A DNA stretch of 64,000 nucleotides, taken from Bacteroidales bacterium. Its GTDB lineage: Bacteria > Bacteroidota > Bacteroidia > Bacteroidales > UBA932. Both the position numbers and the translations under genes were made by a program. The stretch covers positions 1-64,000 of the forward strand of contig JAFQFD010000005.1 in assembly GCA_017415715.1 (NCBI GenBank), in the 5' to 3' direction. Numbering within the stretch: position 1 is the stretch's first letter; each line of letters starts with the position of its first letter. Below, in pieces: positions 16,301 to 24,685 of this stretch. The notes under the pieces are model-generated. The model was given only the letters and a program-made list of their open reading frames with translations, searched no databases and was not told the DNA's origin.

Positions 16301-17962
16301 ATGGAAACAGGCTACATGCAAGTTGTCAACAGCTGGCTCGAAGGTAACTTCGACGAAGCTACAAAGGCACAGATCCGCGAACTTCAGCAGAACGACCCTG
16401 TCGGACTTGAAGACGCATTCTACAGAAACCTCGAGTTCGGTACAGGCGGACTGAGAGGTATCATGGGTGTAGGTACAAACAGAATGAACAAGTACACTGT
16501 GGGTATGGCGACACAGGGTCTTGCCAACTACATGAAGGCAAACCTTGAGGGCCCTCTCAGCGTATGCATCTCGTTCGACAGCCGCAATAATAGCCCTGAG
16601 TTCGCTCAGATCACAGCTAACGTGCTTGCTGCTAACGGTATCCATGTGTACATCTTCGACAAGCTTCACCCTATTGCCCTCATGAGCTACTCAGTGAGGA
16701 CAAAGAAGGCGAATGCCGGTATCATGATCACTGCATCACACAACCCTAAGGAGTACAACGGTTACAAGGTATTCTGGTCAGACGGAGCACAGGTAACTTC
16801 TCCAGTAGACAAGGACATCGTTGCTGAGGTTGCAAAGATCACAGACCCTTCAATGGTGAAGTTCGAGCCAGGTGCAGATGCAGCTCCTATCGAGGTGATG
16901 GGCCACGAGATGGATGAGGCTTACCTCAATTCAGTAATGACCCTCATGCTCTCTCCTGAGGCTGTTGCCGCCCACAAGGACATCAAGATCGTATACACTC
17001 CTATCCACGGTTCTGGTGTGGAGATCGTTCCGGAGTTCCTCCAGAAGCTTGGCTTCGAGAATATCTATCACGTTCCAGAGCAGGACATTGTAGACGGAAA
17101 CTTCCCAACAGTAATGTCTCCGAACCCTGAGGAGCCTTCAGCTCTTGCAATGGCAGTTGCGGTTGCAGACCGCGAGGGTGCTGACCTCGTCATGGCGACA
17201 GACCCTGATGCTGACCGCATCGGTATCGCAGTCCGCGACAACGAGGGCAAGATGGTTCTTCTCAACGGTAACCAGACAGCTTCAATCCTTACATATTATA
17301 TCCTCCGCCGCTGGTCAGAGCTCGGAAAGCTCGACGGCAAGCAGTACATCGTGAAGACTATCGTCACAACTGAGTTGCTCCGCGCTATTGCCGAGAAGTA
17401 TGGTGTGAAGGTTTACAATGTGCTCACAGGCTTCAAGTGGATCGCTGACATCGTGAAGAAGAACGAGGGTGAGACTACATTCGTATGCGGTGGCGAGGAG
17501 AGCTACGGATTCAACGTGGGCGAGTTCGTCCGCGACAAGGACGCTCCTATCTCATGCGCATTCGTTGCAGAGTGTGCAGCTTGGGCGGCAGCGCAGGGCA
17601 AGACCCTCTACCAGCTCCTTCAGGACATCTATGCTGAGTTCGGCTATTACAAGGAGTCTCTCATCTCAGTAACCAAGAAGGGCAAGGCAGGTCTCGAGGA
17701 GATCGCTCAGATGATGGTTGACTATCGTCAGAACCCACCTAAAGAGCTCGCCGGTTCACCTGTAATCAAGGTCATTGACTACACCAAGCCAGAAGAGACT
17801 GGTCTTCCTTCTTCTAACGTTCTCCAGTTCTACAATGAGGCTGGTGATGTCGTTACAGTCCGTCCTTCAGGTACCGAGCCTAAGATCAAGTTCTACTTCG
17901 GCATCAAGGGTGCTGACGCAGATGCAAAGAACGAGGTTCTCAGAGCACAGTTCAGCAAATAA
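16301..17962 (+). CDS. Phosphoglucomutase/phosphomannomutase family protein
   Basis: This alpha-D-phosphohexomutase of 553 residues interconverts sugar 1- and 6-phosphates. The phosphoserine loop is TASHNP (Ser146), the metal loop DPDADRIGI lies near 295-305, the sugar-specificity loop GGEESYGF near 400 and the phosphate-binding RPSGTEPKIKFY near the C-terminus. FGTGGLRGIMG near 47-57 marks the longer bacterial/PGM2-like branch. Position after nagB suggests use in glucose- or glucosamine-phosphate flow. Exact specificity (glucose, mannose or pentose) cannot be set from the sequence. A strong terminator follows. Confidence 0.9.
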   Translation: METGYMQVVNSWLEGNFDEATKAQIRELQQNDPVGLEDAFYRNLEFGTGGLRGIMGVGTNRMNKYTVGMATQGLANYMKANLEGPLSVCISFDSRNNSPEFAQITANVLAANGIHVYIFDKLHPIALMSYSVRTKKANAGIMITASHNPKEYNGYKVFWSDGAQVTSPVDKDIVAEVAKITDPSMVKFEPGADAAPIEVMGHEMDEAYLNSVMTLMLSPEAVAAHKDIKIVYTPIHGSGVEIVPEFLQKLGFENIYHVPEQDIVDGNFPTVMSPNPEEPSALAMAVAVADREGADLVMATDPDADRIGIAVRDNEGKMVLLNGNQTASILTYYILRRWSELGKLDGKQYIVKTIVTTELLRAIAEKYGVKVYNVLTGFKWIADIVKKNEGETTFVCGGEESYGFNVGEFVRDKDAPISCAFVAECAAWAAAQGKTLYQLLQDIYAEFGYYKESLISVTKKGKAGLEEIAQMMVDYRQNPPKELAGSPVIKVIDYTKPEETGLPSSNVLQFYNEAGDVVTVRPSGTEPKIKFYFGIKGADADAKNEVLRAQFSK

Positions 17963-17986
17963 TTTTCATATTAAATATCAGCAAAA

Positions 17987-18011
17987 AGGGCAGCTCAGGC
18001 TGCTCTTTTTG
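17987..18011 (+). terminator. Rho-independent terminator after phosphohexomutase
   Basis: AGGGCAGC (17987-17994) pairs with GCTGCTCT (17999-18006) around the loop TCAG, followed by TTTTTG. It closes the amino-sugar operon. Confidence 0.85.
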
Positions 18012-18075
18012 TGTTTGTTTAAAACTATGTTGATAACTATAATCCGTTTGGGATTTTGATGAGTGAATTATTGCA

Positions 18076-18083
18076 TATCTTCG
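18076..18083 (+). promoter_or_regulatory. Possible -7 box TATCTTCG upstream of nrdD
   Basis: TATCTTCG differs from TAnnTTTG at one position and lies 32 bases before the nrdD start. The ACTATGTTG and ACTATAATC stretches just upstream (about 18023-18045) look a little like paired NrdR half-boxes, but the match is weak. Confidence 0.35.
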
Positions 18084-18115
18084 CATCTCTATACATAAGA
18101 CTATAACCAAATACT

Positions 18116-20224
18116 ATGAGCAGCGCAGAAATCACCATCATCAAGAGAGACGGAAAAAGAAAGGCGTTTTCCGTTGAGAAGATCAAGAATGCAATCAGGA
18201 AGGCGTTCCTTTCTGTTGGAGCATTTGCTACAGAAGAAGACCTCGTGAACATCCTGTCACATGTACGCATCACAGAAGGCATGCACGTGGAGGAAATCCA
18301 GAACCAGGTAGAGATCGGACTTATGGCTGAGCAGTATTTCACTGTCGCCAAGTCTTTCATGCTCTATCGTCAGAGACATAGCGAGGACCGTGAGGTTCGC
18401 GACCATCTTGACTTCCTCATCCAGTATTGCCAGGCAGAGAATGCAGCGACCGGCAGCAAGTATGACGCAAATGCCAACATCGAGAAGAAGAACCTTGCGA
18501 CTCTCATCGGTGAGCTTCCAAAGAAGAACTTCATCAGACTCAACCGCCGCATTCTTACTGACAGACTCAAGAAGATGTACGGCAAGGAATTGTCTGACAA
18601 GTACATAAGACTGCTCAAGAACCATCATATATACAAGAATGATGAGACCTCTCTGGCGAACTACTGCGCCAGCATCACCATGTACCCTTGGCTGCTCGAG
18701 GGCACGAAGCCTATAGGTGGAAACTCTATAGGCCCGACTAACCTCAAGTCATTCTGCGGAGGATTCATCAACCTCGTGTTCATGGTTTCCAGCATGCTCA
18801 GCGGTGCCTGCGCTACGCCGGAGTTCCTCATGTATATGAACTATTTCATAGGCAAGGAATATGGTCTTGACTACTACAAGAATCCAGACAGGCAGGCAGA
18901 CATGTCTGTAAAGAAGCGTACTATCGACAAGATCATCACAGACTGTTTCGAGCAGATCGTATACTCGATCAACCAGCCTACAGGAGCAAGAAACTTCCAG
19001 GCAGTGTTCTGGAACATATCATACTATGACAAGAACTACTTCGAGAGCATCTTCGGAGAATTCCGTTTCCCTGATGGTTCAAAGCCAGACTGGGAAGGTC
19101 TCTCATGGCTCCAGAAGAGATTCATGAAGTGGTTCAATGCCGAGAGGCTCAAGACTCCTCTCACATTCCCTGTAGAGACAATGGCTCTCCTTACTGAGAA
19201 TAACGAAGTCAAGGACAAGGAGTGGGGAGACTTCACTGCAGAGATGTATTCTGAAGGCCATTCATTCTTCACCTACATGAGCGACAACGCAGACTCGCTC
19301 GCTTCATGCTGCCGTCTGCGCAACGAGATCCAGGATAACGGATTCAGCTACACACTCGGAGCCGGCGGAGTATCTACTGGATCAAAGAGCGTGCTCACCA
19401 TCAACCTTAACCGCTGCATCCAGTATGCGGTAAAGAACGGAAGGGACTACATGACATACCTCGCAGAGGTTGTTGACCTCGTTCACAAGGTGCAGCTCGC
19501 ATACGACGAGAACCTCAAGGCTCTCAAGGAGCAGGGCATGCTTCCGCTCTTCGATGCAGGCTTCATCAACATCGGCCGCCAGTACCTCACAGTCGGCATA
19601 AACGGTCTCGTGGAGGCTGCTGAATTCCTCGGCATCGAGATCAACGACAATCCTGCATATGTTGAGTTCGTGCAGAGCACTCTCGGACTCATCGAAGAAT
19701 ATAATAAGAAGTATCGCACAAAGACAACCCTCTTCAACTGCGAGATGATTCCTGCTGAGAATGTAGGCGTGAAGCACGCAAAATGGGATAGGGAAGACGG
19801 TTACGCAGTTCCACGCGACTGCTACAACAGCTACTTCTACATCGTTGAAGACAAGTCTCTCAACATCATCGACAAGATGCGCCTGCACGGCCGCAAGTAC
19901 ATCGAGCACCTCACAGGAGGTTCTGCCCTTCACCTCAATCTCGAGGAGCATCTGTCGAAGGCTCAGTACGCGCAGCTCCTGCGTGTGGCAGCACAGGAAG
20001 GATGCAACTATTTCACATTCAATATTCCTAACACGATCTGCAACAAGTGCGGACACATCAGCAAGCATTACCTCAAGGAATGCCCTGAGTGCCATAGCAC
20101 TGACATTGATTACCTCACACGCATCATCGGATACATGAAGCGTGTAAGCAACTTCTCGATGGCGCGTCAGGAAGAGGCTGCAAGACGCTTCTACCACCGC
20201 AACGAGGAAAAGCCGAAGTGCTGA
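18116..20224 (+). CDS. nrdD: Anaerobic ribonucleoside-triphosphate reductase
   Basis: This class III reductase makes deoxyribonucleotides by glycyl-radical chemistry under anoxia. The 702-residue protein has an N-terminal ATP-cone (about 5-95), the catalytic barrel, a C-terminal zinc site of four cysteines (ICNKCGH and CPECHS) and the radical loop RIIGYMKR with Gly672. Length and order are standard. The stop codon overlaps the start of nrdG (TGATG), so the two are translationally coupled. It supports an anaerobic lifestyle. Confidence 0.96.
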   Translation: MSSAEITIIKRDGKRKAFSVEKIKNAIRKAFLSVGAFATEEDLVNILSHVRITEGMHVEEIQNQVEIGLMAEQYFTVAKSFMLYRQRHSEDREVRDHLDFLIQYCQAENAATGSKYDANANIEKKNLATLIGELPKKNFIRLNRRILTDRLKKMYGKELSDKYIRLLKNHHIYKNDETSLANYCASITMYPWLLEGTKPIGGNSIGPTNLKSFCGGFINLVFMVSSMLSGACATPEFLMYMNYFIGKEYGLDYYKNPDRQADMSVKKRTIDKIITDCFEQIVYSINQPTGARNFQAVFWNISYYDKNYFESIFGEFRFPDGSKPDWEGLSWLQKRFMKWFNAERLKTPLTFPVETMALLTENNEVKDKEWGDFTAEMYSEGHSFFTYMSDNADSLASCCRLRNEIQDNGFSYTLGAGGVSTGSKSVLTINLNRCIQYAVKNGRDYMTYLAEVVDLVHKVQLAYDENLKALKEQGMLPLFDAGFINIGRQYLTVGINGLVEAAEFLGIEINDNPAYVEFVQSTLGLIEEYNKKYRTKTTLFNCEMIPAENVGVKHAKWDREDGYAVPRDCYNSYFYIVEDKSLNIIDKMRLHGRKYIEHLTGGSALHLNLEEHLSKAQYAQLLRVAAQEGCNYFTFNIPNTICNKCGHISKHYLKECPECHSTDIDYLTRIIGYMKRVSNFSMARQEEAARRFYHRNEEKPKC

Positions 20225-20676
20225 TGCTGAAATGCTACAGTTATGATATTGTCTGCCAGGAGATCCCGGATGAGATCACCCTGGCAGTCAATATTTCGTG
20301 CTGTCCCAACAGATGCCCCGGCTGCCACAGTCCATGGCTGTGGGATGATGAGGGTGAAGATATGACCGAACAGATGCTGGGAGCCCTCATAGGAAGATAC
20401 GCATCTGCTATAACCTGCTTCTGCTTCATGGGGGGCGACGCCGAGCCTTCAGAAGTGGAAAGACTCGCCAGATGGATCAAGGCAGAGTTCCCTCATCTGC
20501 GTACCGCCTGGTACTCAGGAAGGGAAAATGTTCCTGAATCATTTGACCTGGGATGTCTGAACTATGTCAAAACAGGCCCTTATATTAGTGAATTGGGAGG
20601 ATTGAAATCTCCGACCACAAACCAGGCACTCTATTTGATTGATTCAGACGGTTCGCTTACAAAACTGCATTTATAA
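20224..20676 (+). CDS. nrdG: Anaerobic ribonucleotide reductase activating protein
   Basis: This radical SAM activase installs the glycyl radical on NrdD. The 150-residue protein has the cluster motif CPNRCPGC (Cys27, Cys31, Cys34), then FMGGDAEPSEV, which corresponds to the SAM-binding GGE region. The start is the ATG overlapping the nrdD stop at 20224, in preference to a GTG six bases earlier. The next gene, a GH13 amylase, begins directly after its stop codon. Confidence 0.94.
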   Translation: MLKCYSYDIVCQEIPDEITLAVNISCCPNRCPGCHSPWLWDDEGEDMTEQMLGALIGRYASAITCFCFMGGDAEPSEVERLARWIKAEFPHLRTAWYSGRENVPESFDLGCLNYVKTGPYISELGGLKSPTTNQALYLIDSDGSLTKLHL

Positions 20677-22341
20677 ATGGATAAACCTATAATCTACCAG
20701 GTGCTCCCGAGACTGTGGGGCAACGACACTCAAAGACCAAAGAAGAACGGAAACCTTGGTGACAACGGCACAGGAAAGCTTTCCGACATCGACACAGACA
20801 CACTTGAATACCTCAAATGGCTCGGCTGCAGCCATGTGTGGTATACCGGAATCATCAGACATTCCACCCAAAGTTCAGAAGAAGGATGCATACCGTCGCA
20901 CCCTCAGTTCGTCAAAGGCAAGGCAGGCTCGCCATATGCCATCTGCGACTACTATGACGTAAATCCATATCTTGCTGATAATCCGTCTGATAGAATATCT
21001 GAATTCGAGCAGCTCATCAAGAGGACGCACGAGGCGGGCCTTAAGGTGATAATCGACTTTGTTCCTAATCATGTAGCTCGTGACTATGGCAAGACAAGCC
21101 CATCTGAAGGCCACCCCGTGCTAGGAGCAGAGGACGACAAGACCGTGCATTGGAAGGCTGAGAATGACTTCTTCTATTATCCGGGAACAGAGCTTAAGCT
21201 TCCGACACCTTGTCCGAAAGGCATGGAGCCATACCACGAGATGCCGGCAATGGCAACAGGTAACAACTGCTACAGTCCGGAGCCGGGAATCAACGACTGG
21301 TATGAGACAGTCAAGATCAACTATGGAGACGAGCATACATCGACATGGGACAGGATGCTGGACATCGTGGATTTCTGGGTCTCTAAGGGAGTAGACGGAT
21401 TCCGCTGCGACATGGTCGAGCTGGTGCCTGTCGGCTTCATGACATGGCTGATAAACGAAATCAAGAAGAAACATCCGTCAGTAATCTTCATCGCAGAAGT
21501 ATACAAGAAGGACCTATATAACGAATATGTACGATCTGTCGGATTTGACTATCTATACGACAAATCAGGCCTTTACGACACTCTGCGCACTGTTGTGGAA
21601 AAGAATGTAGACGACAACGGCATGCCTGTCGAGCTGTGGCAGTCCGCAACCGGCATCACACGCAACTGGCAGTTCCTGGCCGACCTGCAGCCATACATGC
21701 TCAATTTCCTCGAAAATCATGACGAGCAAAGATTCGCTTCAGATTTCTTTGGAAAAGATGCCCACAATACATTCGCTCCTCTATATGTCTCGCTCTTCCT
21801 TAATACCGCCCCTTTCATGATCTACTTCGGCGAAGAAGTGGGCGAGAAGGGAATGTATGAGGAAGGATTCAGCGGAAAGGACGGACGCACCACAATCTTC
21901 GATTGGTGGAGCGTCGGATCTGTCCGCAGACTTCGCAAGGTCATCAGGTCAGGGGCATATAAGACAATGGACATCAGGGAGTTGACAAAGGAAGGACTCA
22001 AGAAGGAAGAGGCTGAGGTATTCGTGAGATTCGCCGAGGCGATAAGATTTGCTTCAGAGGATCTTGCAATAACAAAGGGCACGACATATGACCTGTGCTA
22101 CTGCAATCTGTCTTCAGACGGATTCGACAAGAACAGGCATTTCGCATTCCTCAGAGATTTTGAAGACCACACAGTCCTCGTTGCCGCCAACTTCTCAAAC
22201 AGGGAAGTGACAATGAAGCTCGTTATTCCGGAGCATGCATTCGAATGGATGGAAATTCCGATTACCGAGGAAATGCATCCCGGCAAGATCATAGAGGTGA
22301 AAGTCGGACCAATGGATGGAAAAAAGGTTGTGCTGATTTAG
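20677..22341 (+). CDS. Cytoplasmic alpha-amylase family (GH13) glycosidase
   Basis: This GH13 enzyme of 554 residues has no signal peptide, so it acts inside the cell on oligosaccharides or storage glucan. The catalytic triad is visible: Asp245 in GFRCDMVE, Glu274 in FIAEVY and Asp349 in ENHDEQR. Region I is IDFVPNH (126-132). A C-terminal beta-sandwich follows (about 480-554). It starts with no gap after nrdG, an unexpected partner. The last codons and the stop lie inside a 23-base-pair inverted repeat that is probably the terminator. Trehalose- or maltodextrin-type activities are equally possible. Confidence 0.9.
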   Translation: MDKPIIYQVLPRLWGNDTQRPKKNGNLGDNGTGKLSDIDTDTLEYLKWLGCSHVWYTGIIRHSTQSSEEGCIPSHPQFVKGKAGSPYAICDYYDVNPYLADNPSDRISEFEQLIKRTHEAGLKVIIDFVPNHVARDYGKTSPSEGHPVLGAEDDKTVHWKAENDFFYYPGTELKLPTPCPKGMEPYHEMPAMATGNNCYSPEPGINDWYETVKINYGDEHTSTWDRMLDIVDFWVSKGVDGFRCDMVELVPVGFMTWLINEIKKKHPSVIFIAEVYKKDLYNEYVRSVGFDYLYDKSGLYDTLRTVVEKNVDDNGMPVELWQSATGITRNWQFLADLQPYMLNFLENHDEQRFASDFFGKDAHNTFAPLYVSLFLNTAPFMIYFGEEVGEKGMYEEGFSGKDGRTTIFDWWSVGSVRRLRKVIRSGAYKTMDIRELTKEGLKKEEAEVFVRFAEAIRFASEDLAITKGTTYDLCYCNLSSDGFDKNRHFAFLRDFEDHTVLVAANFSNREVTMKLVIPEHAFEWMEIPITEEMHPGKIIEVKVGPMDGKKVVLI

Positions 22342-22362
22342 CACAACCTTTTTTCCATCCAT
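22312..22362. terminator. Bidirectional terminator, 23-bp perfect inverted repeat
   Basis: The left arm 22312-22334 and right arm 22340-22362 are exact reverse complements around the loop GATTT. A-tracts and T-tracts inside the arms let it act on both strands. It covers the last codons and stop (22339-22341) of the GH13 gene and touches the stop of the RNA methyltransferase (22362-22364). Confidence 0.9.
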
Positions 22363-23114
22363 TATTTTCTTCTTCTGAATTCTGCAACTGTAATAGCAGT
22401 GGCGATCGCCGCATTCAGCGACTCCGACCCCGGATCATCAGCAGGATATGGAGGAATATACAACCTGTCGCTCACAAGTTTGGAGATGGCATCAGAGATG
22501 CCTGTAGACTCGTTTCCGATGACAATCACAGACGGTTTTGCTGATCCGTTGTCCAGATCTCTTTCATAGATGTTGACTCCATCAAGGAATGTTCCATATA
22601 TCTTTCCGCCAACAGCCAGAACCTTGGATGCCAATGCCGGAAGATCCACATAATGCATCTTTACGCGGAATATTGCTCCCATAGTAGACTGGACGACCTT
22701 GGGATTGAACAGGTCTACAGTATCACGCGTTGCAAATACCGCCTTGATGCCGAACCAGTCCGCTATTCTGAGGATCGTGCCAAGATTACCCGGATCCCTT
22801 ATCGTGTCAAGCGCCAGGAACAGTCCGCCATCGGAAAGGAGACTGTCAAGATCGGCAAGATCGTCTACATATGCATCAGAAGGTTTCCTGACTACAGCAA
22901 GAGCAGGCGATGGACTTGACAATGAACTGATACGGCTCATTGCATCATCTCCGATCTCATCCTTTCTATATATGCATTCCACTTCAAAAGGCGAGGAGAC
23001 GGCCTCCTGGACTATCTTCTCACCTTCAACCACAAAGACTCCAAGCTCGTCCCTTACCTTCTTCTGCTGCAGGGACTTAAGTCTCTTTATCTCATTGTTA
23101 GATATAACTCCCAT
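22362..23114 (-). CDS. TrmH/SpoU-family RNA 2'-O-methyltransferase
   Basis: This SAM-dependent rRNA or tRNA ribose methyltransferase has 250 residues. An N-terminal SpoU substrate-binding domain starts with RLKSLQQKKVRDELGVFVVE. The knotted SPOUT domain has DTIRDPGNLGTILRIADW (motif 1), VIGNESTGIS (motif 2) and SLNAAIATAI (motif 3). Its start lies one base after the stop of the decarboxylase gene, so it is co-transcribed with that gene. The modified nucleotide is not predictable. Confidence 0.9.
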   Translation of the reverse strand: MGVISNNEIKRLKSLQQKKVRDELGVFVVEGEKIVQEAVSSPFEVECIYRKDEIGDDAMSRISSLSSPSPALAVVRKPSDAYVDDLADLDSLLSDGGLFLALDTIRDPGNLGTILRIADWFGIKAVFATRDTVDLFNPKVVQSTMGAIFRVKMHYVDLPALASKVLAVGGKIYGTFLDGVNIYERDLDNGSAKPSVIVIGNESTGISDAISKLVSDRLYIPPYPADDPGSESLNAAIATAITVAEFRRRK

Positions 23115-23115
23115 A

Positions 23116-24507
23116 CTAGTATCCGAGGATCTTCAGCATAGACTTGTATGTCTGCTCTTTGCTGAAGAGCTTAGTGGTATAGTCTCCGTTCTCGTCCTTG
23201 TCGATGATGATATGCTTCGGAGCAGGCTGCAGGCAGTGCTGGATGCCGCCATATCCTGAAATAGACTCCTGATATGCTCCTGTATGGAAGAATCCGATAT
23301 ACAGAGGCTCATCATCATTGATCATAGGCAGATATATCGCATTGGCATGTGCGTCAGCATTGTAATAGTCCTGGCTGTCGCAAGTAAGACCGCCGAGGAA
23401 AACGCGCTGATACTTCTCATTCCACTTGTTGATAGGAAGGAGGATGAATTTCTGCTTGATTCCCCAGGTGTCCGGAAGAGTCACCATGAAAGAACTGTCG
23501 ATCATATACCAACGCTCACGGTCATTCTGCTGCTTCATGTCGAGGATCTGGAAGATAGTTGCTCCGGACTCTCCGACAGTGAAGCTGCCGAACTCTGTGA
23601 AGATGTTCGGCTCAGCAACGCCGCGTGCGTTACACATGAGCTTGATCTGCGAAATGATCTCCTCAGCCATATATTCATAGTCGAAATCCGAAGCGAGAGA
23701 GTTCTTGATAGGGAAGCCTCCGCCGATGTTCATGGAGTCGAGCTCAGGGCAGATAAGCTTGAGGTCACAATATACTCCGACGCACTTTGCAAGCTCGTTC
23801 CAGTAGTATGCTGTGTCTCGCATTCCGGTGTTGATGAAGAAGTGAAGCATCTTGAGCTTGAACTTCTTCGACTTGCTGATCATGTTTTCATAGAAAGGAA
23901 CTATGTCACTGTATCTGATGCCAAGGCGAGATGTATAGAAGTCGAATGTAGGATCCTCCTCGGATGCGATACGTATACCTATGCTGATAGGGGACTCTAC
24001 AAGAGCGTCAAGGGCTTCGAGCTCACGCATGTTGTCAAGCACAGGAATTATGTTCTTCCAGCCATTGTTAGCGAAATTTGCGATATTCTCGATATATGCA
24101 GGCTTCTTGAAACCGTTACATACAATATACTGATCTCGGTTCACAACACCCTCAGACTCAAGAGCTTCAATAAGATTGAGGTCGAATGCGGAAGAGGTCT
24201 CAAGGTGTATGTCGTTCTTGAGCGCCTCCTTGAGGACAAACTCGAAATGAGAACTCTTGGTGCAATAGCAATAGTTATATGTACCCTTGTAATCCACCTT
24301 GGCCATAGCCACGTTGAACATACGCTTTGCCCTCTGGATCTGAGAAGAGATCTTTGGCAGGTAAGTGATCTTGAGAGGAGTGCCATACTGGTTGATGATG
24401 TCCATCATGTTGATGTCGTGGAAGTGGAGCTCGCCATCCTCTACCATGAACTCATCCTGCGGAAACTCAAATGTCTGGTCAATCAGATCAATGTACTTGT
24501 TCTTCAT
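23116..24507 (-). CDS. PLP-dependent decarboxylase, alanine-racemase fold (arginine decarboxylase-like)
   Basis: This fold-type III amino-acid decarboxylase of 463 residues is probably an arginine or related basic amino-acid decarboxylase in polyamine synthesis; I recognise a similar protein as common in Bacteroidetes. The PLP lysine lies in NYCYCTKSSHFEF (near 76-88), the phosphate-binding glycine loop is MNIGGGFPIKNS, and the C-terminal active-site region has GGLTCDSQDYYN with the catalytic Cys. Substrate choice (arginine, diaminopimelate or carboxynorspermidine) is not settled from the sequence. The 5' leader of about 65 bases holds a small ATCCGA/TCGGAT hairpin. Confidence 0.83.
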   Translation of the reverse strand: MKNKYIDLIDQTFEFPQDEFMVEDGELHFHDINMMDIINQYGTPLKITYLPKISSQIQRAKRMFNVAMAKVDYKGTYNYCYCTKSSHFEFVLKEALKNDIHLETSSAFDLNLIEALESEGVVNRDQYIVCNGFKKPAYIENIANFANNGWKNIIPVLDNMRELEALDALVESPISIGIRIASEEDPTFDFYTSRLGIRYSDIVPFYENMISKSKKFKLKMLHFFINTGMRDTAYYWNELAKCVGVYCDLKLICPELDSMNIGGGFPIKNSLASDFDYEYMAEEIISQIKLMCNARGVAEPNIFTEFGSFTVGESGATIFQILDMKQQNDRERWYMIDSSFMVTLPDTWGIKQKFILLPINKWNEKYQRVFLGGLTCDSQDYYNADAHANAIYLPMINDDEPLYIGFFHTGAYQESISGYGGIQHCLQPAPKHIIIDKDENGDYTTKLFSKEQTYKSMLKILGY

Positions 24508-24580
24508 TTCAGTTAATGTAATTAAGTCGGTTTACCATTTATTTTCGCATCCGACTCACTCGGATTGCACTAAATCAGCG

Positions 24581-24588
24581 CAAAGTTA
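24581..24588 (-). promoter_or_regulatory. Bacteroidetes -7 box for decarboxylase gene
   Basis: TAACTTTG on the minus strand, an exact consensus match 73 bases upstream of the start. The leader includes a hairpin ATCCGA-GTGAG-TCGGAT (24549-24565). Confidence 0.55.
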
Positions 24589-24662
24589 TCATTTATATTT
24601 ATATATGTACCAACATGGCCTATTTATTTTGGCTAAAATTTTGAGTAAAGCACATTTTTAGA

Positions 24663-24670
24663 TAAATTTG
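24663..24670 (+). promoter_or_regulatory. Bacteroidetes -7 box for tamL
   Basis: TAAATTTG lies 15 bases before the tamL start. It is divergent from the decarboxylase promoter. Confidence 0.5.
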
Positions 24671-24685
24671 CTTTGATTTAGGCTT

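Noticed and set aside
23284..24516. 410-codon open frame on the plus strand opposite the PLP decarboxylase gene
   Set aside because: It mirrors the decarboxylase codons, has no family resemblance, promoter box or plausible start, and the minus-strand protein is clearly real.
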